A stretch of 64,000 nucleotides of DNA from Candidatus Nitrosopelagicus sp. (GTDB lineage Archaea > Thermoproteota > Nitrososphaeria > Nitrososphaerales > Nitrosopumilaceae): assembly GCA_028344575.1 (NCBI GenBank), contig JAOMBO010000002.1:62001-126000 (forward strand). Direction: 5' to 3'. The translations under genes were made by a program, and so were the position numbers. Position 1 is the first letter of the stretch. Every line of letters starts with the position of its first letter. Below, piece by piece: positions 9,063 through 17,447 of the stretch. The notes under the pieces are model-generated. The model did not search any database and was not told the DNA's origin. It was given only the letters and a program-made list of their open reading frames with translations.

Positions 9063-9311
9063 CTATTTTTTTCTAATACAGTCTAACAGAAACTCACCAA
9101 ATTTTTGAAAACCATTTTTGTAAAGCCATCTACTGTCTATGTCTTCGATATGACCTTTTTTCTGATATTCTTTCATTAAATGAAATACTTGTTGTCCTTT
9201 CATTGTTAACACCCATTTTCCTGGGGTAGATTTTATGTAACCAAGATGAAATAATGACGCTTCTAATAGCTTGGCTTCTGTTTCAGTGATGTCTGGTCTA
9301 GGTTTTATCAT
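9063..9311 (-). CDS. 82-aa winged-helix-like protein, last gene of island operon
   Basis: The protein is small and basic: 'TETEAKLLEASLFHLGYIKSTPGKWVLTMKGQQVFHLMKEY' has the helix-turn-wing look of a winged-helix domain, but I cannot assign a family. Its ATG overlaps the stop of the preceding zinc-ribbon gene (14 nt). It is the tenth and last gene of the overlapping operon that begins at 15716. Confidence 0.6.
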   Translation of the reverse strand: MIKPRPDITETEAKLLEASLFHLGYIKSTPGKWVLTMKGQQVFHLMKEYQKKGHIEDIDSRWLYKNGFQKFGEFLLDCIRKK

Positions 9312-9438
9312 TTTTAATCACCTCATTTTTACAATTAGGACACAAGACTGGTCCAAGACTATTACTTTCGATAGTTCCATGACATTTTGCACATGATAAT
9401 TCACCTTTTGAAATTTGTTCAGTTTTATGCATATGCAT
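9298..9438 (-). CDS. 46-aa zinc-ribbon protein
   Basis: This gene is too short for the track. It reads MHMHKTEQISKGELSC-AKC and then LCPNCKNE, giving two C-x2-C knuckles typical of a zinc ribbon. A strong GGAGG Shine-Dalgarno lies just before the ATG, inside the end of the OB-fold gene. The two genes overlap by 14 nt, and the stop overlaps the next gene's start. The tight overlaps support translation coupling within the island operon. Confidence 0.65.
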   Translation of the reverse strand: MHMHKTEQISKGELSCAKCHGTIESNSLGPVLCPNCKNEVIKNDKT

Positions 9439-9847
9439 GTCCTCCTAGTCTTCTACATTTGTCAAGATATTCTATCAAAGATTCATCTAATTCTTCAGTA
9501 TCAATGGTTAGATCTCCACCAAATGCATATGGTCTGATTTGGCCACGATTGTTTTTTTCAATTAATTGTAATCTACCAAATTTTCCTTTAGTTAATTGTA
9601 ATTTTCCATCATATTCATTCATGTAACCATTTTCAATCAAAATTTTATCATGATTCTCTATTGTTTTAGCATCATTTTCCCATAATGTAATTATGATTTC
9701 ATCAGAATCATCAACTAGAATTGCATGTGAAACATCAACAGTTTTGCCAAATTTTGTTTGAACAGTTCTAATGTTTCCTTTACGTTCAATTGTTCCAAGA
9801 ACACTAATTCCTTGTCTCATGTTTTTTGCTTCAGCAATACTTGACAT
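9425..9847 (-). CDS. OB-fold single-strand nucleic-acid-binding protein (RPA-like)
   Basis: I start it at MSSIAEAKNM, just after the stop of the winged-helix gene and with a GGAG motif upstream, not at the listed start 12 codons earlier. The pattern 'ISVLGTIERKGNIRTVQTKFGKTVDVSHAILVDDSDEIIITLWE' is that of an archaeal RPA/SSB OB-fold: strand, basic strand, acidic turn, then TLW. A short acidic C-terminal helix follows. It probably binds ssDNA beside the SNF2 ATPase and nucleases of the operon. At 140 aa it is a single-OB protein. Confidence 0.75.
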   Translation of the reverse strand: MSSIAEAKNMRQGISVLGTIERKGNIRTVQTKFGKTVDVSHAILVDDSDEIIITLWENDAKTIENHDKILIENGYMNEYDGKLQLTKGKFGRLQLIEKNNRGQIRPYAFGGDLTIDTEELDESLIEYLDKCRRLGGHAYA

Positions 9848-9848
9848 T

Positions 9849-10127
9849 TTACAACTCCAACCCAAAGGTTTCAGCAAAATCACTAAACCTTCTATATTCT
9901 TCTAGTAATAATCGGCCTTTTTCAGTAATGACAAAGATGTTTTTCTTATCATATTCAATTATGTTGATTAATCCTGAACCTGAAAGATTTTGGACCAGTT
10001 TTTGTAATCTTGTATGAGATAGATTTGATTTTCTAATTAGTTGTGTAATTGATAATCCATCCATGCCAGCATAACTCATGTTATCAAGAACATCAGTCAT
10101 GATTTGAAGGGAATTTCTGTATGTCAT
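9849..10127 (-). CDS. winged-helix DNA-binding protein (HTH_45/PadR-like), 92 aa
   Basis: The whole protein is one winged-helix domain of the archaeal type: 'GLSITQLIRKSNLSHTRLQKLVQNLSGSGLINI' is helix-turn-helix, followed by the wing IFVITEKGRLLLEEYRRF. It is the eighth... sixth from last gene of the operon, adjacent (1-2 nt) to both neighbours. It is an alternative candidate for the regulator that reads the shared island promoter element. Confidence 0.8.
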   Translation of the reverse strand: MTYRNSLQIMTDVLDNMSYAGMDGLSITQLIRKSNLSHTRLQKLVQNLSGSGLINIIEYDKKNIFVITEKGRLLLEEYRRFSDFAETFGLEL

Positions 10128-10128
10128 T

Positions 10129-10485
10129 TTATGCCATTGCTCCTATTGCTTTTTTTTGATTGTAAAATTTCAAAGAATCACCTTTTTCATATTGAATTAG
10201 AGATGTGATTGGATTTTCTGGGTCATGAATTTTTTGATGACATTTACAGTGCACATATGCTATAACTTGAGGAAAATACGATACGTGATGTTTGAGTAGT
10301 GGTTGCAAAATTTGCGTCTCTTCATTTTTTTCCATACCATTACCACAGACTATACATTTCTCACAATTATTTAGAAATGAAATGTTTTGATTTGTTAGTC
10401 TTTCATGATTCTCATGTAGAGATTCACTTAGTACGTTATTGAAAATTTCACTTCCTGTGTTGTCTTTGAAAGAAATAAGGCTCAT
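10129..10485 (-). CDS. HNH-like zinc protein, 118 aa
   Basis: The core reads C-x2-C (CEKCIVCG), then LLKHHVSYFPQVIAYVHCKCHQKIH. The 'HHV...V-H-C-x-CH-x2-IH' pattern matches the beta-beta-alpha metal fold of HNH/endonuclease VII-type proteins. The middle Asn is not obvious, so it may be a binding rather than cutting domain. It overlaps the SNF2 gene by 4 nt. Together with the PD-(D/E)XK protein it would give the operon two candidate nucleases. Confidence 0.6.
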   Translation of the reverse strand: MSLISFKDNTGSEIFNNVLSESLHENHERLTNQNISFLNNCEKCIVCGNGMEKNEETQILQPLLKHHVSYFPQVIAYVHCKCHQKIHDPENPITSLIQYEKGDSLKFYNQKKAIGAMA

Positions 10486-12476
10486 TTTATGACTCCTTTT
10501 TTTCTTAAATCTGCCAAAAAATCAGCATAATCAGATTTTATTTCGTCATCTTTCATAGTTACATGTTCAGGATTTAATTCAAATGGTCTTATGTGATCAC
10601 CTAATGCAGTACGCATTCGTCGTTCTTTTTCTTCTAATCTACCATCTACCCAATCATCAATATGACAAGGTAAAGCTTTATTTCCATTTTCAGATGCATA
10701 TGCTGAACGGAAAATATGATATGTTACTTTTGTATCAGATTTCATTCCTATACGATGAATTCTATCTTTTGATTGAATATATTGAGCAGCATTAAAAGTT
10801 CGATCAAAGTATATTGCGTGCTTACAAACTGTATCTCCAAGATTATTGATATGAAGTGATACAGATTCAGAACATGATGGAGGAGTTGCAATTAGGATTT
10901 TTCGATTAGGATTATTTTTGAATTCTCTAATATTTTTTTCTCTGTTATTTTCAATATCATCATCATCATCTTTAGGAATTTGACCAGTGATTGTAACTAC
11001 CTCACTCTGATCAAAATTATATTTCAGTAGTTGATTTTCTATCATCTTTATGTTGTGAAGAAATGATGTGAAGATGACTACTTTTTCATCAGATTTGGTA
11101 AGATCTATTGCAGTTTTACAAACCTCCATGAGTTTGTTTGGAATATGGCCTTGTTTTGCATAATTTTTGATTAACTCGGATGTTTCTTCATCAATTAATG
11201 TTCTTGTTAGTATGTCATTAACTTCCTGATCTAAATTAAACTCATTATCTTCTTTTGTTAATAATGCAGGATTTGATGCAGCTTGGAGCATACGAATAAT
11301 TTTTCCTCCTTTGTCTCCTCGATAACGTGACATTCTAGAATGTTCAGATACAGTTTCACGTTGCAATTCTTCTATCGCATGAGATTCAATTGATTTGTAA
11401 ATTCTATTTTGTAGAGGATCCATAGCAACATCAATAACTTTAGCAGGATTTGGATCTGGAAGATTCAATTGTTCTTTAGAAATACGTGTAGATAATCCAT
11501 CAACTATTTGTTGGAATTTTCCAAGATCATCATGATCTTTTGTATATCTACTAAAATGAGAAAAACTGCCAAAAATATTTGCGTTAGGCCATAGAAAATC
11601 AAATTGTGACCAAAGATCTTCAAATGCCTGAGGACAAGGTGTTCCACTCAATATCATTCTTCTTTTAGCATATGGTGCCAAATCTCGAGCATTTTTAGAA
11701 TATGCAGTTGCATTTGTTTTTCGTCCATTTTTGATATTATGTGATTCATCAAGAATCAATAGAGATTTTTTCTTTTGTAAAAGTTCTACAAATGCATCGA
11801 TGTGTTTTGCCATCATAGCGTACGAGCTAAGAAAAAGATCAACATCTTCATGATTATTTCCTAGATTTTCTCCTCGTAATCGAAGAGTGTTTGGAATAAC
11901 ACCAAAACATTTCTCATATTCATCCTCCCAAGATGCAAAGGCAGCACGTGGACATATTACAATAATTGTTTCAACTTCTTTTTTTTGTTCCATTAATGAA
12001 TAAATTGCAAGCGAAATTGTAGTCTTGCCAGAACCAGGTACAGAAAAATTTGCTCCATTTCCAACTGCATAAAGTTGTGCTACAGAAGGTTTTTGATATG
12101 GCATTAATTTTCTTCTAAATTTAGATGGTAATTCAATTTCAAAAGATTGATCATTTCTTTGATTTCTTATTTCTAAACCAGCATGAATTGCTGATTCAAC
12201 CGTTTGAGATGTAGATTCCACATTTTCAAGTAGATTTTTGGTTTGATTATCGAATGAAACATCAATTTTATCTCTCTTACAAAGTCTACTTAATGAGAAT
12301 AAAATTTTGTGAAGTGAATAAACAGATTTTTTCCAATTTATTGAATGTGTATTATTGATAGGATTGTATTCGGAATTTAAAATTTTAAGTAAACTACCTA
12401 ATGCGGGATAGTTATCTGGAGAATCTTTATCCAAGATTACAAGTAATTCTTGATCAGTTTTTGATATATTAATCAT
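10482..12476 (-). CDS. SNF2-family DNA-dependent ATPase/helicase
   Basis: I use the internal ATG (MINISKTDQ), whose ATGATTAA overlaps the stop of the ParB-like gene; the listed start is six codons earlier. Motifs run in order: GSGKTT (Walker A, near residue 155), LLILDESHN (Walker B, DESH), ILSGTPCPQAFEDLW (motif III), a RecA-2 domain with VVIFTSFLHNI, and SKDRIHRIGM (motif VI). About 664 aa. SNF2 enzymes translocate on dsDNA and are frequent motors in restriction and defence systems. Here it sits between a ParB-like and an HNH-like gene. Confidence 0.9.
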   Translation of the reverse strand: MINISKTDQELLVILDKDSPDNYPALGSLLKILNSEYNPINNTHSINWKKSVYSLHKILFSLSRLCKRDKIDVSFDNQTKNLLENVESTSQTVESAIHAGLEIRNQRNDQSFEIELPSKFRRKLMPYQKPSVAQLYAVGNGANFSVPGSGKTTISLAIYSLMEQKKEVETIIVICPRAAFASWEDEYEKCFGVIPNTLRLRGENLGNNHEDVDLFLSSYAMMAKHIDAFVELLQKKKSLLILDESHNIKNGRKTNATAYSKNARDLAPYAKRRMILSGTPCPQAFEDLWSQFDFLWPNANIFGSFSHFSRYTKDHDDLGKFQQIVDGLSTRISKEQLNLPDPNPAKVIDVAMDPLQNRIYKSIESHAIEELQRETVSEHSRMSRYRGDKGGKIIRMLQAASNPALLTKEDNEFNLDQEVNDILTRTLIDEETSELIKNYAKQGHIPNKLMEVCKTAIDLTKSDEKVVIFTSFLHNIKMIENQLLKYNFDQSEVVTITGQIPKDDDDDIENNREKNIREFKNNPNRKILIATPPSCSESVSLHINNLGDTVCKHAIYFDRTFNAAQYIQSKDRIHRIGMKSDTKVTYHIFRSAYASENGNKALPCHIDDWVDGRLEEKERRMRTALGDHIRPFELNPEHVTMKDDEIKSDYADFLADLRKKGVIK

Positions 12477-13725
12477 CAGAATCCGTATCCTCATCTTGAT
12501 GTTTATTCCAAAATTCTTCTAGAAGTTTTGATGTAGATAATATATCACCTATTGATTTTAGATTTTTTGGTTTTTGTAGTAAATCATCTGCTTCATTCTT
12601 TTCTAGAATTTCCTTTAGTTTTTCAAAACTGAATTTTATTGAATTGATCAGTTTTTCTGGTTTTTGTGAAATTTCGATTACATTTTGTTGATATACTGCT
12701 CTATCCCAATGTTCCCAGATAGAATCAACATCAAATTCTTCGCCTGTTTCTTCATTAATTTTAGCTCCATCCAATAGTGATTCAGCAATTCTTTTTTCAG
12801 CAAGCATAGCTGGAATTTTTCTAATGTCTTTGTGATGGAATTTTTTATGAAACATTAGCTTGAAAATTAATCGTTTTGCCTCCATTACATCTAATGGATC
12901 AATGTCAGCTAGAGCATTTTCACTTAGAATGTAGGTATGTAAATCTACAAAATATGCATATTTCCCATCTAGTCGTTTGAATTCGCCCTCCCATCCGTTT
13001 TGTTCAAGACATTCTTCCATGTATCCATAATAGATTACTTGATGATCAACATGGTCTGTCTCTAGATCCATTTTTTTTGCAATATGATCGTGAGATAATC
13101 CACGTTTTTTGCCTTGCATAATTTTTAGAATTTCATTATTTGGCGTATAGTCTAATTTGTCTTCTTTTTCCATTTGACATTCAACTTCAATATCAAAAAG
13201 CTCAGTAGAATCAATTTCAGATCCATCAATTTCTTTAGGTAATCGTACTACACGAATAAATCCATATTTCTCAGGATCTTGTTTTGCTAGTTCATGTAAT
13301 ATTGCTAAGCGTCTATTAGCATTGACAAGTGTTCCATCGTGTGATATTATTCCTGGTTGCTCTTGGCCATTATTTTGTATTTTTCTGAGAACTCTAGCAA
13401 AACTTTTTGGATCTACGTTCCTCAACATTTCTCTAATTAATTTTGCATCAGTATCTAATGTAGAATCAAGATCCCAGTCTTCTGGATTTCTATCTGGATC
13501 CATTGTCTTTTTTAATTCCAAGTAATCATCTAAGTATCGTCCATTAGATACGTTATGATATACTAGATTGATTGGAAGTTTGATTGTAGAATATTGTTTT
13601 CTCTCACCTCTTAACGTTACAAGAAAACTTTTAGCACATACATCATCGTCATCTAATTTTACTTTATCAGGATTAGTTTCAATCCACTCATCAATTGTTT
13701 GTGCTAAGATTTCTTGGTATGTCAT
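12469..13725 (-). CDS. ParB/sulfiredoxin-like domain protein
   Basis: The 418-aa protein has a ParB-type N-terminal domain: 'ISHDGTLVNANRRLAILHEL' corresponds to the conserved dG-x-x-x-d/aNRR-x-A(L) motif. This is followed by a probable HTH (GLSHDHIAKKMDLETDHVDHQV) and a long acidic C-terminus ending in DEDTDSDD. ParB-like proteins bind DNA, and some hydrolyse CTP or have nuclease activity. It has its own promoter-like element upstream (13729-13765) inside the preceding gene. It overlaps the SNF2 gene by 8 nt, and the two are likely partners. Confidence 0.75.
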   Translation of the reverse strand: MTYQEILAQTIDEWIETNPDKVKLDDDDVCAKSFLVTLRGERKQYSTIKLPINLVYHNVSNGRYLDDYLELKKTMDPDRNPEDWDLDSTLDTDAKLIREMLRNVDPKSFARVLRKIQNNGQEQPGIISHDGTLVNANRRLAILHELAKQDPEKYGFIRVVRLPKEIDGSEIDSTELFDIEVECQMEKEDKLDYTPNNEILKIMQGKKRGLSHDHIAKKMDLETDHVDHQVIYYGYMEECLEQNGWEGEFKRLDGKYAYFVDLHTYILSENALADIDPLDVMEAKRLIFKLMFHKKFHHKDIRKIPAMLAEKRIAESLLDGAKINEETGEEFDVDSIWEHWDRAVYQQNVIEISQKPEKLINSIKFSFEKLKEILEKNEADDLLQKPKNLKSIGDILSTSKLLEEFWNKHQDEDTDSDD

Positions 13726-14249
13726 TGACTCTCACCTATAGTATTTTTAGTATTTGAAGACTCGGTGTTTCTTTTTGTACAAAGTGGTCTTAGTTGTCTT
13801 GTTTCAACAGTAATTGGTTTTGGAATATCTATATCTTTGACAACATAATTTACATTTTTATTTTCAATTATACTTCGAAGTTTGTTTTCTTTTGTTGTAA
13901 TGCCTGCTCCTTTTTTCTTAAACTCTAAGAAATCCATTCTATCATCTTTAATTCCAATCATATCAAGAGATGGAGCTCGTGATGTAGTAGATAATGTAAT
14001 TAGTTCATCATATTCAGTGAGCATTTTAAATTCACCAAGTATTTGATGAATGTTTCCAAGTTCAGAGTTACCACCAAGTTGATAAGCCCTACTTTGTTTT
14101 TTCAATAATGCATTTTCTGCATTAATTAATGCCAAATGCAATTCTGCTACTGATTTTTTATTTTTGTATAGTGTGATTGCTAAAACTGTAACAGATGCTA
14201 CAAGAACTAGCAAAATCATGAATATTTCAGAAGAAATTCCAGCGATCAT
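13722..14249 (-). CDS. membrane-anchored PD-(D/E)XK nuclease (Endonuc_Holl-like)
   Basis: The N-terminus is a TM helix (about residues 8-27), followed by a coiled segment and a nuclease core. PSLDMIGI gives the active-site Asp, and DFLEFKKKGAGIT gives the E-x-K. 'TTKENKLRSIIENKNVNYVVKDI' fits the archaeal Holliday-junction-resolvase-related family, whose members also carry an N-terminal hydrophobic helix. The last 14 or so codons overlap a copy of the island promoter, so the C-terminal tail may be promoter-derived sequence. It overlaps both neighbours by 4 nt. Confidence 0.75.
   Translation of the reverse strand: MIAGISSEIFMILLVLVASVTVLAITLYKNKKSVAELHLALINAENALLKKQSRAYQLGGNSELGNIHQILGEFKMLTEYDELITLSTTSRAPSLDMIGIKDDRMDFLEFKKKGAGITTKENKLRSIIENKNVNYVVKDIDIPKPITVETRQLRPLCTKRNTESSNTKNTIGESQ
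13729..13765 (-). promoter_or_regulatory. internal island promoter P4 (degenerate copy)
   Basis: On the minus strand it reads CCGAGTC, TTCAAATA (TATA-like), then TATAGGTGAGAG three nt before the ParB-like ATG. The distance from CCGA to TATAG is 25 nt, identical to the three other island promoters. About 40 nt upstream of this ATG align well with the region upstream of the operon's first gene, which suggests duplication of the promoter or fusion of two units. It lies inside the coding 3' end of the nuclease gene. Confidence 0.6.
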
Positions 14250-15241
14250 GCCGAATTCCTCTCTAAAATTGTATCAATCATTGCGGAATTGGTTCTGACC
14301 GTTAGGTCTGATACTCCAAATGCGGCTGCAACTTTTCTTTGAGCTCCAACTGGTTTAATCCTCAATTCTTTCATGGATGTAAAGACAAGTGCGGCTGCAA
14401 TTCCTAGTGGATTTTTTCCTTCGAAAAATGAGTTTCCTTCAAGTTTTTGAAAAATCTCTCTAGCTTTACCATATACATGATTTATGGAATATTCACTAAC
14501 TTTACTTTCTCTTAAGATTGGGCCAGTAAGGCATTCTATCGGGTTTATAGGCATATGTTTTGAGATTATAGCCTTGCCAAATTCAGATTCAGTTCTTAAT
14601 TTTGAGTAAAGAGAGGAAATTGATTTTTCCATCTCTTTTGGGTTTACTGAATTCTCAGTCTTTGCAAGATATTTAGCTATTTCTCCAAATGTTACAGGAG
14701 TATGATGAATTTTTAATGCTTCGTACAGACATGCTCCTAATAATATTTTAGTTCTGAGATGTTTTTTGTTTTTGATAGCATTTAGTGATAGACGCTTTAT
14801 GTCCTCTATAACTGGTCGAGTAACATTACGGATTTTTTCAATTTCCACACCTGTTTCTGGATCTATTGTAACAAACAAATCCTGTTGTAGTAAACGATCA
14901 ATTTTGTCATACTGTTCAGCAATTCGTCTTTGTTCTCCTGTTCCTGTTTCTAAACCTCGAATTTTGGTAACAGTTAATGGTTTTGTTGTTTGACCTAAGA
15001 AATCTTTCTGTACTCTATTTGGGCTTGTTACACTAACAGATCTTGAAGAAATTCCAGGTATATCGTCTCGTGCAATACGTAATTCATTTACTGTTTCTTC
15101 AATTTGGACTTGTACACCACAATTATTACAAATGTAATTAGTTTCTACAAGATCTGGATCTTTTATCTGCCAATCTCCTTCATATTCCTGAATTAATTTT
15201 CCACCACATTCAGAACATGTTGTTTGTGAATTATTGGCCAT
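14246..15241 (-). CDS. tfb: divergent transcription factor B (TFIIB-like)
   Basis: Archaeal TFB bridges TBP-DNA and RNA polymerase and reads the BRE upstream of the TATA box. The 331-aa protein has an N-terminal zinc ribbon with C9-x2-C12 and C38-x2-C41. The 25-residue gap between knuckles is longer than I expect for a housekeeping TFB. A reader/linker follows, then two cyclin-like repeats (EDIKRLSLNAIKNKKHLRTKILLGACLY and SINHVYGKAREIFQKL with NPLGIAAALVFTSM). It lies inside a nuclease/ATPase operon whose promoters share a special element, so it may be their dedicated factor. Confidence 0.85.
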   Translation of the reverse strand: MANNSQTTCSECGGKLIQEYEGDWQIKDPDLVETNYICNNCGVQVQIEETVNELRIARDDIPGISSRSVSVTSPNRVQKDFLGQTTKPLTVTKIRGLETGTGEQRRIAEQYDKIDRLLQQDLFVTIDPETGVEIEKIRNVTRPVIEDIKRLSLNAIKNKKHLRTKILLGACLYEALKIHHTPVTFGEIAKYLAKTENSVNPKEMEKSISSLYSKLRTESEFGKAIISKHMPINPIECLTGPILRESKVSEYSINHVYGKAREIFQKLEGNSFFEGKNPLGIAAALVFTSMKELRIKPVGAQRKVAAAFGVSDLTVRTNSAMIDTILERNSA

Positions 15242-15716
15242 TTTCTACTCCTGATAATTTTATGATGTATTTTTCAGCACGATAAATCCATGATGGAATT
15301 ATTCCTTGTCTCATTACTTTATCTGAAATTTCGAAAATTTTTCTTTCTGAGACTTTTATCTCAAAAAGTTCTAGAATATTTCTGATTAATGTTGCAGATA
15401 ATTGATGTTTTTGATGTAATTGGTAAATAGCATTGTTAGATGCGACAGTGCCACGTCGATATTTCTTTTTTGTAATAATTATGGTATCAAAATTGTCTAG
15501 AATGTCTGCCAACTCTTTAGTTGGCAAACCTTTGAAATCATTAGCCGGCTTAGCCGAAAAATGTTTTCTTGCGTAGTTGACAGAGTAACCTGATTTCACT
15601 AATGCCTCAAAAAAAGCGTGGAGGGTTTTGTCAAATTTTGGTTCATCTATTGCGTTTCGACCATTTCCGGCTTCAACGATTTCGATGTTTCTGGTGTGTG
15701 TATGTGTTCTAGACAT
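15231..15716 (-). CDS. unknown 161-aa protein, first gene of island operon
   Basis: I do not recognise this family. It is soluble and basic, with an N-terminal THTHTRNIEIVEAG segment, a middle region rich in lysine/tyrosine (IIITKKKYRRGT), and a helical C-terminus (VMRQGIIPSWIYRAEKYIIKL). No signal, TM or cysteine motif. The ATG follows directly on the TATAGAATAGAG element, so the mRNA should be leaderless. It overlaps the TFB gene by 11 nt. Confidence 0.65.
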   Translation of the reverse strand: MSRTHTHTRNIEIVEAGNGRNAIDEPKFDKTLHAFFEALVKSGYSVNYARKHFSAKPANDFKGLPTKELADILDNFDTIIITKKKYRRGTVASNNAIYQLHQKHQLSATLIRNILELFEIKVSERKIFEISDKVMRQGIIPSWIYRAEKYIIKLSGVENGQ

Positions 15717-15753
15717 CTCTATTCTATAGCATTTTATCTATTTAAAGACTCGG
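15717..15753 (-). promoter_or_regulatory. island promoter P1, drives the ten-gene operon
   Basis: Minus strand: CCGAGTC, TTTAAATA, then TATAGAATAGAG ending immediately before ATG at 15716. The TATA box is about 27 nt from the ATG. The CCGA-to-TATAG distance is 25 nt, as in P2, P3 and P4. The CCGA sits where the BRE is expected, and TATAGAATAGAG covers roughly -12 to +1. Confidence 0.75.
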
Positions 15754-15903
15754 TGTTTTTTTGATATAACTATGCATTTTATAGGAATAAAAGCTATATT
15801 TCACGTTTTTTATCACAGCGATCTAAAATTAAGGGTTACATTTGAATAAAAAGGACTTATTTTAGGTATAATTTATTAACTTCAAATGTTTATAGTAGTT
15901 ATA

Positions 15904-17394
15904 ATGAGTAAACGTTCTGCTGATTCGAAACTAAGCACTGACACATACAGAGATTTGGTAGGTAGTTTTGAGGATTCAGACCCAAATGATGAGAATTATC
16001 GTATTCCACCAAACCTGTTTGCTAAAATCAAAGGTATTGTTAATGACCCAAGAGTACCAAGATATCGAAATATCGATGAATTCCTGAATGAATCAATCGA
16101 TTTGTTCACTACATGGTGGATTAGCCCACAACTAGTGCAAGGGATGATGGCTAATCTTTGGGAAGATTTGACGCCAGAAATGAAATCTGAAATTAAGAAA
16201 ACCGCTCCAACTTACTTTAAACAAATGGAGCAAATGATGGCTGCAAAAAATCAGATTATGGACATGCCAGTTGATGATGAAAATCTAGGTTCATTGAGTG
16301 AAAATATTGCTCATGCAACTAAAATGGATCCTAAGGTAGAAGGATTTGCACATAAAGCACTCAGAATAGATGCATCACAAATCTTAGATGAATATCCAAT
16401 GGTGAAAAGTAAATCCACAAATATTCTATCTGCTAGTTTTAAGAAGAATACAATTTTACCATATGATGGTTATCCACTTATCTGGAGTTTTTACACCAGA
16501 ATTTTTCCAGCTAAAATTGCTCTTGTTGCTTTAGGAGATATTCTAAATAGACAACATGAAAGTTTAGATGAAGCAGGTTTTGTTGATTTTAAACACTTCC
16601 AGAATGAAGCATATAATTTAGCATATAAAATATCGGAAGATTTTCGTAAATTTGAAATACATAACCAAGTACCAAGAAATAAAAGATTTTCTACAGGCCT
16701 ACCAGTTCCATTACCAGAATATGAAATTCAAGATCCTGAAATTGCATATATGGAAAGAAAGAAAGTAGAGTCTAGTAGAAGAAGATATACAAATCAATTT
16801 CTAGGAAGACTTGGAAATGATGGATATGTAAGCGGTATCCTTAATGCAACAGGTCTTGCACATTTTATTGGTGATAAAAAGAATCTTAAACTGGGATTTA
16901 GTAAGGAAGGATTAGAATTTTATAAATTAGAAAATAATGTTTTAGATAACTATTCAGAAGTTGTTGAAACAAAGTATGATTCTATATTATCATTTAATGA
17001 ACAAGAGTTTCTCATAACAAAAATAATTCCAAAATTTACACTTGAAAGTTTGATTGTAAATGGAATTTGTGATAAATTAAAAGAGAGAAAAGAAATTAAG
17101 GCAGATGTTATTGATATTGAGATTGATGAATCATTATCAAAATGGATTAAAACCGAGCGTAAAACAGCATCAGCTTTCAAATTAGATTCAAAGATTAATC
17201 GAGAAAGACTCATACTTTCTACTAGAATTGGTACTATGGGAAGACTAACTGAATTAGGAATTGTAGAATGGAAAATGGAAAAAGATGGGTCTTCAACATA
17301 TACCAGTGGAAAGGACTTTAATCCTCTTTACCGTTCATTTCAAAAAAGCTGCAAAAAAACACTTGAGCCAAATATGATTAAACTGCTAAACTAG
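15904..17394 (+). CDS. unknown 497-aa protein with N-terminal ribbon-helix-helix-like segment
   Basis: The track starts 6 codons earlier, but a TATAATTTA box at 15867 places the leaderless start at ATG 15904. The N-terminal region 'RIPPNLFAKIKGIVNDPRVPRYRNIDEFLNESIDLF' looks like an RHH DNA-binding module. A long helical middle follows, and the C-terminal 110 residues resemble a winged helix (ILSTRIGTMGRLTELGIVEWKM). No known enzyme motif. It diverges from the island operon but its promoter lacks the CCGA element, so it may be a constitutive regulator. This is inference. Confidence 0.65.
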   Translation: MSKRSADSKLSTDTYRDLVGSFEDSDPNDENYRIPPNLFAKIKGIVNDPRVPRYRNIDEFLNESIDLFTTWWISPQLVQGMMANLWEDLTPEMKSEIKKTAPTYFKQMEQMMAAKNQIMDMPVDDENLGSLSENIAHATKMDPKVEGFAHKALRIDASQILDEYPMVKSKSTNILSASFKKNTILPYDGYPLIWSFYTRIFPAKIALVALGDILNRQHESLDEAGFVDFKHFQNEAYNLAYKISEDFRKFEIHNQVPRNKRFSTGLPVPLPEYEIQDPEIAYMERKKVESSRRRYTNQFLGRLGNDGYVSGILNATGLAHFIGDKKNLKLGFSKEGLEFYKLENNVLDNYSEVVETKYDSILSFNEQEFLITKIIPKFTLESLIVNGICDKLKERKEIKADVIDIEIDESLSKWIKTERKTASAFKLDSKINRERLILSTRIGTMGRLTELGIVEWKMEKDGSSTYTSGKDFNPLYRSFQKSCKKTLEPNMIKLLN

Positions 17395-17447
17395 GCACAA
17401 ATTTGGTTGTTTTTGCTGTAATTTAGAGAAAAATACTATCTTCAATA

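Noticed and set aside
10482-12494. DISARM or other named SNF2-containing defence system
   Set aside because: Partner genes for DISARM (DUF1998, PLD) or for BREX, Dnd and Druantia are absent.
7114-17400. Shared 12-mer AACTAGGCACAA at about 7114 and 17389 as possible attachment-site direct repeats of the island
   Set aside because: A 12-nt match in 64 kb of AT-rich sequence is expected by chance many times, and the second copy lies inside the island at a gene's stop, not at a boundary. No integrase or tRNA flanks it.
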